Shown one piece after another: positions 32,165 through 40,137 of a stretch of 45,697 nucleotides of DNA. A program made the translations under genes and the position numbers. How positions within the stretch are numbered: the stretch's first letter is position 1; each line of letters begins with the position of its first letter. This DNA comes from Rubrivivax sp. A210. Its GTDB lineage: Bacteria; Pseudomonadota; Gammaproteobacteria; Burkholderiales; Burkholderiaceae_C. The notes under the pieces are model-generated. The model ran no database searches. It was not told the DNA's origin and saw nothing but the letters and a program-made list of their open reading frames with translations. The DNA lies in NCBI RefSeq assembly GCF_904426505.1, contig NZ_CAJGBN010000018.1, forward strand, positions 1 to 45,697, in the 5' to 3' direction.

Positions 32165-33434
32165 CGCGCGTTCACCCACCGACCCCGCGCGCTGGCGCGT
32201 GCTGCTCGTCGACGACGAGCCGGCCGTGCACGAGATGTCACGCCTGATCCTCGCCGGCCTCTCTTTCGAGGGCCGCGAAGTCGAACTGCTGAGCGCCGAC
32301 TCGGCCGCACAGGCGCGCGACCTGCTGGCGCGCCACGCCGACATCGCGCTGGCCCTGCTCGACGTCGTGATGGAGACCGACGATGCCGGCATCGCATTGG
32401 TCCAGCACATCCGCGTGCAGCGGCGCGACATCGACATGCAGATCGTGCTGCGCACCGGCCAGCCCGGCGTTGCGCCCGAGGGCGACATCATGAGTCGCTA
32501 TGAGATCAACGGCTACTTCCTGAAGACCGAGATCACGGCGCAGCGCCTGCACTCGATCGTCATCTCGGCGCTGCGCGGCTACCGCAACGCGCGCTCGTTG
32601 CGGGGGCATTCAGGCCTCGCCGGTCGGGCCGCGGCTCCGCCGCCGCACGAACCGGCGCGCCTGGCCCTGGCCGCCGAGCTTGCCGGTCTGGACGAGCGCG
32701 ACGCCGTGCTGATGCAGGCGCAACCGGAGGTGGCCCTGGCCTCCAACCAGGCAATCGGCATCGAACTGGTGCCGCACTGGAAGACATCGCTGGGCCTGCT
32801 GCCTGCGGCACGCGTCGGCGCTGCCTGGTCCGACGGAGCGACCCGTATGCGCATCGTTGAGTTCATGCTCGGGCAGGCCTGCTTCTGGGGTCGCGCCTGG
32901 CAGGGTGGCCAGGGCCGGCCGCTGACAGTGTCGATACCGCTTGTCGGCGAGGCGCTTGGCGACTGCGCCACGCTCGACGCGGTGCTGAGGTCGACGCGCG
33001 CGTCTGGACTGCCTCCCGGCACGCTGGACCTGCTTGTCAGCGAAGCCGCGCTGCTTGGCGAGACGGTCGGCATTCGCGAAGCCGTGGCCGCCGTGCGCGC
33101 CGCCGGTGTCAGCCTGACGCTGGTGGACTTCGGCGCGCAGACGATCTCGCTGCAGCGCCTGAACCACCTCGTTCCTGACCGGCTGAAGATCCACCGCCTG
33201 TTCGTTCGCGGCGTCGTCCATGCCCCCGAACGCATGGCACTCGCGCGCTCGCTGATCGCACTGTCACAGACACTGAGCATCATCTCCGTTGCCGACGGCG
33301 TTTCCACGGATGCCGAAGCGCAGTTCTTCAAGTGGGAGGGCTGCGACATCGGCCAGGGCGACGCACTGGCGCCGGCGTGCGCGCCGGCTGATGTGGTCGA
33401 CTTCCTGCGCCACGGCAGGCGGGCCTCGCACTAG
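32154..33434 (+). CDS. Response regulator with degenerate EAL domain
   Basis: About 426 residues, starting 11 bases inside the kinase stop. The receiver domain has RVLLVDDEPAVHEM and phospho-acceptor site LALLDVVMET. Its final strand carries YFLKTEI. The C-terminal 230 residues follow the EAL phosphodiesterase fold but have lost the key residues: EAL reads GIELVPHW, DDFG reads VDFGAQ, KID reads KIH and AEGVET reads ADGVST. c-di-GMP hydrolysis is therefore unlikely; the domain may bind a partner. The output of this pair cannot be direct DNA binding by a known domain, so another protein, such as the LuxR regulator, may act downstream. Confidence 0.87.
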   Translation: MNTDARSPTDPARWRVLLVDDEPAVHEMSRLILAGLSFEGREVELLSADSAAQARDLLARHADIALALLDVVMETDDAGIALVQHIRVQRRDIDMQIVLRTGQPGVAPEGDIMSRYEINGYFLKTEITAQRLHSIVISALRGYRNARSLRGHSGLAGRAAAPPPHEPARLALAAELAGLDERDAVLMQAQPEVALASNQAIGIELVPHWKTSLGLLPAARVGAAWSDGATRMRIVEFMLGQACFWGRAWQGGQGRPLTVSIPLVGEALGDCATLDAVLRSTRASGLPPGTLDLLVSEAALLGETVGIREAVAAVRAAGVSLTLVDFGAQTISLQRLNHLVPDRLKIHRLFVRGVVHAPERMALARSLIALSQTLSIISVADGVSTDAEAQFFKWEGCDIGQGDALAPACAPADVVDFLRHGRRASH

Positions 33435-33476
33435 CATCCGATTGCACTGCTCGTGCGAGGCCACGCGGGCGGGCCT

Positions 33477-33713
33477 TCAGTGCGCGTGCGAGCAGCCCAA
33501 CCCGCACGCCGCGCGCCACGGCACGCGCTGCCCGTTCGACGCCGAGGGCCGCAACCAGCCGCCGGGCGCGGCGCCCCCCAGGAACGGCGCGGACAGCGAT
33601 CGTGGCGCCGGCGTGCCGCAGACCGGACACGGTCGCTCAGAAGTGGACTCGGCCATCGGCCGGATCTCACGGAAATCACCGCAGTCGGAGCATCGATAGT
33701 CGTACAGGGGCAT
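33477..33713 (-). CDS. FmdB-family zinc-ribbon protein (copy 2)
   Basis: A 78-residue protein MPLYDYRCSDCGDFREIRPM with the complete ribbon: YRCSDCG and ERPCPVCGTP. FmdB proteins are encoded with formamidases and are annotated as putative regulatory proteins; the biochemical job is unclear. AGGAG lies 9 bases before ATG 33713. Relatives have a variable tail, here ending AACGLGCSHAH. It follows the AmiS gene by 38 bases in a probable fmdB-fmdA-amiS-fmdB operon and meets the response-regulator gene tail to tail. The frame that extends it back through amiS is a read-through shadow. Confidence 0.85.
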   Translation of the reverse strand: MPLYDYRCSDCGDFREIRPMAESTSERPCPVCGTPAPRSLSAPFLGGAAPGGWLRPSASNGQRVPWRAACGLGCSHAH

Positions 33714-33751
33714 CGGACTTGACTCCTGGTTTGCTGCGGTGAGGTCGCAAG

Positions 33752-34264
33752 CTACTGCAGCAGCCCGTTCAGCAGCAGGTAGCCGGGCAGCCACCCGGTG
33801 AACACGCCCTCGGCCAGCGTGACGCCGCCGACGAACTTGGCGATCGGCTTCTTCAGCGCCAGCAGGACGAAGAAGAGGAACCAAAGAAACGCCCAGGCCG
33901 CCCAGCAAATCGCGAACCAGTAGCCCCAGGTGGTGTTGGCGCCAGCCAGCGTCTGCAGCGTCACCGGCACCGCCGTGATGGCGACAAACAGGCTGAACCA
34001 GCCGAGCCCACGACCGTCGGCGCCGTTCGTCCGATTGGCCGCCACCCAGAGGTAGGTGAAGGTGAACAGCAAAGTCAGCGCCGCGGCCTTGATTGATCCG
34101 GCATCTGCGCCGGGCCCGAAGGCGAGGAACAGACAGGCCAGCAGCGTGATGCCGCCGACGAGGTAGTTGATGATCGAAATCTCGTTGTCGCCGATGCGGC
34201 CCAGCAGCCAGAGGCCGTTGAGGCACAGCACGGCGCCGACGAAAAACAGAACAAGCCCCAGCAT
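33752..34264 (-). CDS. AmiS/UreI-family amide or urea channel
   Basis: A 170-residue membrane protein with six or so helices: MLGLVLFFVGAVLCLNGLWL, NYLVGGITLLACLFLAF, LTLLFTFTYLWVAANR, WGYWFAICWAAWAFLWFLFF, and a C-terminal PGYLLLNGLLQ. The family includes AmiS (amide uptake beside amidases) and UreI (proton-gated urea channel). With formamidase next to it, formamide or another short-chain amide is the likely substrate. GAGGGG stands 7 bases before ATG 34264. It is 124 bases downstream of fmdA. Confidence 0.88.
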   Translation of the reverse strand: MLGLVLFFVGAVLCLNGLWLLGRIGDNEISIINYLVGGITLLACLFLAFGPGADAGSIKAAALTLLFTFTYLWVAANRTNGADGRGLGWFSLFVAITAVPVTLQTLAGANTTWGYWFAICWAAWAFLWFLFFVLLALKKPIAKFVGGVTLAEGVFTGWLPGYLLLNGLLQ

Positions 34265-34388
34265 GGCGTATCCCCTCAGTGTGTCGTTCGGAGCCGATGG
34301 CCGGCGCCGGTCCATTGCGAACCGGCGCAGAACCTCCGGCGGATCTGTCAGCCGCCCGTGGGCGGCTGGGCACCTGCGCAGCACGCCG

Positions 34389-35645
34389 TCAGTTCGGTGA
34401 CCTTGGCACCTGAAGCCCCTGCTTGACCTGGTGCGGCGCGCCCTTCGCCGATGGGCGAACGTCGAAGTCAAAGATGGCGCGCGGAATGTAGATCGTCGAA
34501 CACGCGTTCGGGATGTCGACCACGCCCGACAGCCGGCCTTCGACCGGTGCCGTGCCCAGGATCATGTAGGCCTGGATGTCGGTGTAGCCGAACTTCATCA
34601 GGTAGTCGATCGCGTGGTTGCAGGCGTTCGCGTAGGCCAGCCACGAGTCCAGGTAGTGCTGCTTGCCGCTGCTGTCCACCGAGACGCCCGAGAAGGCGAT
34701 CCACTCGGAATACTGCGGGTCGCGATTGCCCGGCATGAAGATCGCGTTCTCCTTCATGCCGTACTTGGCCATGCCGCCCTTGATGAGATCGACGTGCAGG
34801 TCCATGAACCCACCCATCTCGATCGCGCCGCAGAACGTGATCTCGCCGTCGCCCTGCGAGAAGTGCAGGTCCCCGAACGACAGCTTGGCACCTGGCACAA
34901 ACACCGGATAGAAGATGCGGCTGCCGGCCGTGAGATTCTTGATGTCCTGGTTGCCGCCGTTTTCTCGCGGCGGCGCGGTGCGCGCCGCCTCGCGCGCGAC
35001 CCGCTCGAACTCGGCTCCCTTCAGCGAGCCGAGGATCGCGCTGTCGGGAAGCGGCGGCAGCGCCAGTGGCGGCACCCGCAACGGATCGGTGGCGATGAGC
35101 GCGGTCTCGCGCGCGGTCCAGCGCGCCAGCAAATCGGCCGATGGCGCCGTGCCCATCAGGCCCGGGTGGTGGATGCCGGTGTACGACACTTCGGGGATGT
35201 GGCGCGAGGTCGCGATGTCGCCGCGGAAGTCCCAGATCACCTTGTAGGCGTCTGGGAAGCGGTCGGTCAGGAAGCCGCCGCCGTTGGACTTCGCGAACAC
35301 GCCGGTGTAGCCCCAACCCTGGCCCGAGAGCGGCCCCGAGTCCTCCTGGTCGCATGCGTCGATCTCCAGGATGTCGACGATCAGCAGGTCGCCGGGCTCG
35401 GCGCCCTCGACGTAGAAGGGCCCGGACAGCACGTGCACGCCCGGCAGCGGCGCATGGCGGATGTCGTCGGCCGAGTCGTCATTCTTGATCGCACCGTCGA
35501 ACCACTCGCGGCAGTCGGCGCGGAAGACCTCGCCGGGCTTGATGGTCACCGCGGCGGGAATGTCCGGGTGCCAGCGGTTGTGGCCGACCAGCTTCTGGTC
35601 CTTGAACTTCTTGGTGTTGTCCAGGGGAAATAGATTCTTGGGCAT
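34389..35645 (-). CDS. fmdA: Formamidase (acetamidase/formamidase family)
   Basis: A 418-residue cytoplasmic amidohydrolase that converts formamide to formate and ammonia. It shows the family from the start MPKNLFPLDNTKKFKDQKLV, then HNRWHPDIP, GPFYVEGAEPGDLLIVDI, GWGYTGVFAKSNGGGFL, HPGLMGTAPS, GSRIFYPVFVPGAKLSFGDL, HFSQGDGEITFCGAIEMGG and GVVDIPNACSTIYIP. Length and end match known FmdA enzymes. AAGG lies 7 bases before ATG 35645. Flanked by fmdB-like genes and an amide channel on the same strand, it is the centre of the amide operon. Confidence 0.95.
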   Translation of the reverse strand: MPKNLFPLDNTKKFKDQKLVGHNRWHPDIPAAVTIKPGEVFRADCREWFDGAIKNDDSADDIRHAPLPGVHVLSGPFYVEGAEPGDLLIVDILEIDACDQEDSGPLSGQGWGYTGVFAKSNGGGFLTDRFPDAYKVIWDFRGDIATSRHIPEVSYTGIHHPGLMGTAPSADLLARWTARETALIATDPLRVPPLALPPLPDSAILGSLKGAEFERVAREAARTAPPRENGGNQDIKNLTAGSRIFYPVFVPGAKLSFGDLHFSQGDGEITFCGAIEMGGFMDLHVDLIKGGMAKYGMKENAIFMPGNRDPQYSEWIAFSGVSVDSSGKQHYLDSWLAYANACNHAIDYLMKFGYTDIQAYMILGTAPVEGRLSGVVDIPNACSTIYIPRAIFDFDVRPSAKGAPHQVKQGLQVPRSPN

Positions 35646-35763
35646 GTCGTGACCTTTCGTCCGTCAGTTGCTGACCATTCCGGAGTCCCGGAACCTGTGT
35701 GCGATCGCTCTTGGAAACCCACCAATTCCGCGCCCCGCCTCCGCGGCGCGCGAGCCGCGTGGG

Positions 35764-36057
35764 TCACGGCCGTGGAAGGCTGCGCAGCGCCGGCGTCATC
35801 TGTGCCGTCGTGATGCGGCGGCCGGGGCCGGCAGAAGGCAGGGAACTCACCACCTCGGGCTCGTAGCGGCTCTTCTCGGCGTGCGCGATCGCCGCCGACC
35901 AAGCGCTGCGGTTCGACGTCATCACCATCGGCGCCGAGATTACGCGCCGCGAAGTCGCTCCGCAGGCGGCACAGGCGACCGACTCAGGCGCGGTGCCGAT
36001 CGGTCGATGGATATCAAAAGTGCCGTCCGTGTCGCATCGGTACTCGTAGAGGGCCAT
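35764..36057 (-). CDS. fmdB: FmdB-family protein with incomplete zinc ribbon (copy 1)
   Basis: A 97-residue protein starting MALYEYRCDTDGTFDIHRPI at ATG 36057, after GGAGA. In FmdB the first knuckle is CxxCG; here it reads CDTDG, so the second cysteine is replaced by aspartate, whereas the second knuckle VACAACGATSRR is intact. Metal binding may use the aspartate or be lost. The tail beyond residue 50 contains RSAWSAAIAHAEKSRYEPE and differs from copy 2. It is the first gene of the amide operon and lies 118 bases before fmdA, downstream of the GGTGAG/CTCACC repeat cluster. Confidence 0.82.
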   Translation of the reverse strand: MALYEYRCDTDGTFDIHRPIGTAPESVACAACGATSRRVISAPMVMTSNRSAWSAAIAHAEKSRYEPEVVSSLPSAGPGRRITTAQMTPALRSLPRP

Positions 36058-36204
36058 GCCGTGTCTCCGTACTGCGTTTCGAGGCGCCGCGCCGGCTCGG
36101 GCGGCCGGCTGCGGTGGCGGTTCGCCCGAAGTCTTCGAACGATGGGGTCGATAGTGACGGCGTGGCACGAAGAGCGAATCGCACGCCGCGGTGAATCGCA
36201 ATCA

Positions 36205-36242
36205 CTCATGCGGGTGAGTCGGTCCTCACCCATAGATGTGAG
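36205..36242. promoter_or_regulatory. Cluster of GGTGAG/CTCACC inverted repeats upstream of fmd genes
   Basis: Overlapping inverted repeats: ACTCA-N6-TGAGT at 36205-36219, GGTGAG-N6-CTCACC at 36213-36230, and CTCAC-N8-GTGAG at 36225-36242. They lie about 150-185 bases before the fmdB start. The arrangement and the string CCTCACCCAT recur at 27909-27983. Confidence 0.55.
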
Positions 36243-36501
36243 GACGGCCGCTGCGGCGAGTACTCCGGCACGGCCTGCGCGGCACTTGCGGTGGTACTAC
36301 ATTTGCCGGTTCAAGCCAGTGAATCCTCCCGGCTGGTCAGGTGTCGTTGCCGACAATGCCCGCGCACGTGTCGTTCTCATCGTGCAGACCGATTCGGGGG
36401 CGCTTTCGAATGGCTCCAGGGGGGACCAAAAATGGCGCTAGAAGACATGCCCGATGGATGCGAACGGCAGCTTCCCGGCAATGTATTGAATGTCTGGTGA
36501 T

Positions 36502-36633
36502 GGCCGGGACGAGCCAAAGCGGAGTTCAAGTTGGCCGCCGTAAACCGGTCATCCAAGGCAGCACAGTGGGGGAAATTCTGAGCGCACCACGAGGGGCCGG
36601 TTATGGCCGGGACCGCCGAAAGTGAACGACCGC
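36502..36633 (-). repeat. Dispersed composite repeat, copy B
   Basis: The reverse complement of 36502-36555 matches 10431-10484 with only a few changes, and similarity continues weakly to about 36633 (TTTCCCCC, CCGGCC and CGTTC blocks in the same order as at 10350-10430). Confidence 0.7.
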
Positions 36634-36731
36634 ATCGGAGCGGGCCAGGTCGAGCGACTGCTGCCGTCCCCCTAACTTGAAGGCGGTGACCTGGGCGGAC
36701 ACTGGAACTGCCGTGCGGTGCGGCGCCAGAC

Positions 36732-37175
36732 CTACTTGTCATACGCGGCGATGACCAGCACGCGGTCAACTTCACCTTGTTCGATGGCGGAGCGTGGTGT
36801 GCGGCCGCTGAGGGCGCCGGTAGGTGACTCAAGGAAGCTGAGCAACTCCCAACCGCTCGTGGTGTTGAGCGCGGATGGCAGCTTCAGCAAGGCGCGCCAG
36901 ATGTCGGCCTGGAACTGCCAGCGCGGCACCGCGAAGTCCTGGCGGTCGGTGGCGCTGGCAAGGCCTAAGCACCGCCCGGTGGCAATCCATCGGCGCAGGA
37001 CCGCCTCTGTGGTGCCGCCAAGGGCGGCTGCTTCGGTGACTGTGAGCATGTCGGCGGCCTGGCGTCGGGCATCGACCTGGGCGCGGCTGGCGTCCAATAG
37101 CGCGATGGTGGCGTCGACGCCGAGGTGGGTGGCGGCAGGCATTTCGCGATGGTAGCCGGTGGCGCAATCGCGCAT
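36732..37175 (-). CDS. Xre/MbcA/ParS-type antitoxin, toxin partner not adjacent
   Basis: About 147 residues. A helix-turn-helix unit is seen in MLTVTEAAALGGTTEAVLRR followed by WIATGRCLGL and a basic hairpin DRQDFAVPRWQF. The C-terminal part resembles the toxin-binding domain of Xre/ParS antitoxins: WELLSFLESPTGALSGRTPR, then SAIEQGEVDRVLVIAAYD. Such proteins neutralise RES-domain NAD-degrading toxins and repress their operon. No RES-like gene is beside it, so the partner may have been lost or lie elsewhere. The start could be ATG 37175 or ATG 37142; no ribosome site decides. Confidence 0.65.
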   Translation of the reverse strand: MRDCATGYHREMPAATHLGVDATIALLDASRAQVDARRQAADMLTVTEAAALGGTTEAVLRRWIATGRCLGLASATDRQDFAVPRWQFQADIWRALLKLPSALNTTSGWELLSFLESPTGALSGRTPRSAIEQGEVDRVLVIAAYDK

Positions 37176-37318
37176 CGCCCGTGGTCAACTTCGAGTGCGC
37201 CATCGTCATCGCATCCAATTGACCTTGGTTAGCCAGGTGGGCCGCCCCGCTAACAATGTTCCGTTCTGCTCATCGAAGATTCCACGGTTGGCCGTAGCTA
37301 TCTGGGGGCATCGCCAGT

Positions 37319-37750
37319 TCAACAGAGAGGCTCATCCGTGCGGTGCTGCCACCAACTCGCCAACGTGGCCGGACTGAGCTCTGATTGGCCGCTTCGCGCC
37401 GCCGCAGTCGTCGCGCACAGGCGCCGCCGCGCCACGCGCGTGATGAAGTACATTGACTTGTCCAGAATAGCCACCTGATCGTCGAAGTCCTGGTCGCCGA
37501 ACCAAGCCGCTTCGGCAGGAAACCATCGTTCCACGGCGTAGCACAGGTCGGCGCTGGCACTGCCAGCACGACTGCCCTCTTCCTCAGTGTATTCACGATC
37601 TGTAGATGGATTGTGCGAGAACAACTCCATGATGTCCTGCAGCAGTCCCGGGGCCCCGCTGTCGAACTTCTCAACGGCCTTTACCGCCGTCCGCATGTAA
37701 CGCGACAGTGGATTCCTCGCGAAGCGCGTAGCCTTCTTGCTCTTTCTCAT
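37319..37750 (-). CDS. Hypothetical protein, 143 residues
   Basis: A basic N-terminus (MRKSKKATRFARNPLSRYMR) leads into an alpha-helical protein with AVKAVEKFDSGAPGLLQDIM, CYAVERWFPAEAAWFGDQDF and DKSMYFITRVARRRL. I recognise no family. AAAGGCG lies about 8 bases before ATG 37750, and codon use is consistent, so it is likely real. It sits downstream of the two paralogues at 37961 and 39088 on the same strand. Confidence 0.6.
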   Translation of the reverse strand: MRKSKKATRFARNPLSRYMRTAVKAVEKFDSGAPGLLQDIMELFSHNPSTDREYTEEEGSRAGSASADLCYAVERWFPAEAAWFGDQDFDDQVAILDKSMYFITRVARRRLCATTAAARSGQSELSPATLASWWQHRTDEPLC

Positions 37751-37960
37751 GATTTTTCGCCTTTCAGGTGAGCTTGTCCAATGTCATGAATCTTTTGCCT
37801 ATGGAAATTGACTCCAAGGGCGCAGCGGGAGACGCTCCAATAGCCAACGGAGCTGGCCGGCCGCCAGGCCCACGCAATGATCTTGCAGGCCTGGCGCGTG
37901 GCTGTCCAAGTCGTCTGCACATCTCCGCGAAAGGACAAGCTCCGAAGGAATTCTCGGTGC

Positions 37961-38836
37961 TCAGTGCCGCTTGCGCCTTCTTTCGGCCCGGGACTCGCGT
38001 GGACGATGTGCGCTTGGCAGTTGTGCCTTCGAGGCAAGTGGGGAGTCGCGCAAGCCGCGCGCGAGCCTTCGCAGGTCTTCGGACGTTAGTTTCCGGTGCC
38101 CGAAAGCGCACTCGACACAGCTTCGCATCTCGCGGTCGAAGTCCGCCATTCGACCTGCCTTGTGGTGCGTGCATGCTCGGAGGTACGAGTCTTCGATGGG
38201 ATTGCTGTCTGTCGCTTCCGGGACCGCGATGGGCCAGCTCCTGTAGGCCTGGAGGTCCTCGTCCTTGTCTTGAGTTTCGAGGACATGCAGAACATCAGCC
38301 CTCAGTTCCACGTGGCTTGCTACCACCAGCGGCCTGCTGACCAACAGTCGACCGAGATGAAGGTGAAGAAGCTTCTCGAGCGCCTGCATGGCCTCCAGGG
38401 GCTTGCCTTCCTTGAGCTGGCCACGAGCCAGCAACTCGAGCGTCATCGCGGCGTCTGCGCTGTTTACGGCACTGTCGTGGCAGAGCAATGCCACGGCCTC
38501 GGCCGAGCACTGACGTTGGGTGAACGTCGAACCCTCGCGCAGGCGCGCCTGAAGGGCAAGATTGAGTCCGAGGCCGACGCGCTGCGTCTCACCGCCACGG
38601 CGCAGCGCGGGCTCTGCCCATTGCAGCAGGCCCAGCGCCTCCCGCGGTGGACTAGCCAGACCATGACTCAGGACGAACCAGCATGCTGCGATGTGGGCCT
38701 CGTCGCTATCAGCACCGAAGCTGTCCTGCTGAGTCAGCCAGCGCACCAGCAGCTCATTGTGAAAGACCTTGTAGTCGGCGCTAAGCCACGAACCGGGCTT
38801 CGAGATGAGCATTTCGCCAGTGATCGCTTCCATCAT
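37961..38836 (-). CDS. Unknown protein, tandem paralogue 1 (TPR-like helical)
   Basis: A 291-residue soluble protein, mostly helical, with repeated alpha-hairpin spacing like tetratricopeptide proteins. Shared blocks with the gene at 39088 include HIAACWFVLSHGLASP, LGLLQWAEPALRRG, RVGLGLNLALQARLREG, LEAMQALEKLLHLHLGRLLV, ELRADVLHVLET, YRSWPIA and KAGRMADFDREMRSCVECAF. About a third of positions look identical between the two. The function is unknown. AAAGGA lies 5 bases before ATG 38836. The C-terminus is rich in arginine (RPRESRAERRRKRH), unlike its partner. Confidence 0.75.
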   Translation of the reverse strand: MMEAITGEMLISKPGSWLSADYKVFHNELLVRWLTQQDSFGADSDEAHIAACWFVLSHGLASPPREALGLLQWAEPALRRGGETQRVGLGLNLALQARLREGSTFTQRQCSAEAVALLCHDSAVNSADAAMTLELLARGQLKEGKPLEAMQALEKLLHLHLGRLLVSRPLVVASHVELRADVLHVLETQDKDEDLQAYRSWPIAVPEATDSNPIEDSYLRACTHHKAGRMADFDREMRSCVECAFGHRKLTSEDLRRLARGLRDSPLASKAQLPSAHRPRESRAERRRKRH

Positions 38837-39087
38837 TCATGTCCTTTGATTGGGGGCCAGGGGAGAGAAAAGATGTCTCTTGACGCAATGCCGTCCCAGC
38901 TCCAGTGCCGGGGACCGGATTGCGTCGGGTGGATGAGGTATCCATGGCGGCGACCCCCTGTCGCCGGGCCCCTGCGACGACACGCGCGGCTGGCGATCTC
39001 CAAGGCTGCCCTCTGGAAACAGCAGCTCCTTGTCCTGGAGGATCCTTGATGCAGGCTGGGCATGGATCTGCACCGTCCCGATGCAGT

Positions 39088-39981
39088 TCATTGAAACTTT
39101 TCCTGTAGCAGAAGCCGTTGCCGCTGAAGAGCCTGTACTTGCCGGTTAGCACCTGGCTTTCGAGGAATCCGTCCGGCTTTGCGATCGTCGGCCAGAGTCT
39201 TGCGGAAGTAGGAGACCACGGAGCGCAACTCCTTCGAGGTCGTGCCCCGCTGTGCGAAGGAAAACTCCATGCACAACCGGATCTCGTGGTCGGCCTCAGC
39301 CTGTCGGCCGGCCTTCCTCAGCGTGGCCGCGCGCGCAAAGGTGGCTTCGATCGCATCCTCGCCAGCTTCCTCAGCGTTCGCAATCGGCCAAGTTCGGTAG
39401 CACGCCAGGTCCTTGCTGCTGGTCTCGATTGACCTGAGCACATTTGCCCTCATGTCCAGGTAGTTGACGATGGCCGGAGGCATCTCGACGAACAGCGTTC
39501 CAAGATGGAGCGGCAGCATCAAGTCCAGTGTCCGCATCGCCTCGAGTGCCTGGCCGCTGCCCAGCAGAAGCGTGGCGAGCAACTCGGCGCCCAGTTCGGC
39601 GTCGAGGCTGTTGATCTTGTCGGCGGATAGGAGGAGATCGAGTCCCTCACGCGCGCGGGGCAGGTCCTGCTGGACTGGCCCGAGACTCAGGCTCGCTTGC
39701 ATAAGCAGATTGAGCCCTAGCGCGACGCTCGGCCTCGGATGCGATCTGCGCAGTACCGGCTCAGCGCAACGCAGAATTCCGAGTGAGGCCGACGACCCTC
39801 CGGACAGGCCCTGGCTCAGGACGAGCCAGTTTGCCGCGACATGGGTTGCGTCTCCTTCCCCGTCGTCCTCGCGCTGAAGCTGCTCCCAGTGCTGGCAAAG
39901 TGCCTCACGATGCTCGTGGTAGTCGCCACACAGCCATGACTGACCCTGCACTTGAAGCAGTTCTCCGGTAGTGGTATTCAT
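39088..39981 (-). CDS. Unknown protein, tandem paralogue 2 (TPR-like helical)
   Basis: About 297 residues, homologous throughout to the product at 37961: HVAANWLVLSQGLSGG, LGILRCAEPVLRRS, SVALGLNLLMQASLSLG, LEAMRTLDLMLPLHLGTLFV, DMRANVLRSIET, YRTWPIA and KAGRQAEADHEIRLCMEFSF occur in the same order. No catalytic motif is evident. The start is taken as ATG 39981 (MNTTTGELLQ), with GGAG 6 bases upstream; ATG 39993 has no usable ribosome site. The 251 bases between the two paralogues hold no gene that I can support. They probably arose by duplication and then diverged. Confidence 0.75.
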   Translation of the reverse strand: MNTTTGELLQVQGQSWLCGDYHEHREALCQHWEQLQREDDGEGDATHVAANWLVLSQGLSGGSSASLGILRCAEPVLRRSHPRPSVALGLNLLMQASLSLGPVQQDLPRAREGLDLLLSADKINSLDAELGAELLATLLLGSGQALEAMRTLDLMLPLHLGTLFVEMPPAIVNYLDMRANVLRSIETSSKDLACYRTWPIANAEEAGEDAIEATFARAATLRKAGRQAEADHEIRLCMEFSFAQRGTTSKELRSVVSYFRKTLADDRKAGRIPRKPGANRQVQALQRQRLLLQEKFQ

Positions 39982-40137
39982 TTGAGACTCCATTCCTGAT
40001 TCGGGACCATTGGGATGACGCCGCTGAAAGCGCAGCGTGAGAGGGCTGGACAGAGTTGTCCTGAGACTAGTTGACAGTAGGAATTGGCCTGACAGCTATT
40101 CGTCATTGAACTGAATCTCAGCTCTAATTCGCGCTAT

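Larger units (their letters stand above)
36058..36731. other. Regulatory region of the amide operon and repeat DNA
   Basis: Besides the operator-like cluster at 36205-36242 and repeat copy B at 36502-36633, this 674-base stretch shows no coding frame with family resemblance. The junction between the conserved amide locus and the lower-GC island to the right lies within it. Confidence 0.55.

Noticed and set aside
33477..34373. Long fused reading of AmiS-region DNA and FmdB copy 2 as one protein
   Set aside because: The first two thirds are out of frame with the clear AmiS/UreI membrane protein. Only the last 78 residues are real FmdB, with their own ribosome site.
34431..35633. Plus-strand open frame of 400 codons opposite fmdA
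   Set aside because: Antisense to a certain formamidase gene; no motif in its product.
36829..37218. Minus-strand frame overlapping the Xre/ParS-type gene, suggesting a frameshifted longer protein
   Set aside because: Its product is histidine/arginine-rich and lacks the family blocks, which lie uninterrupted in the chosen frame.
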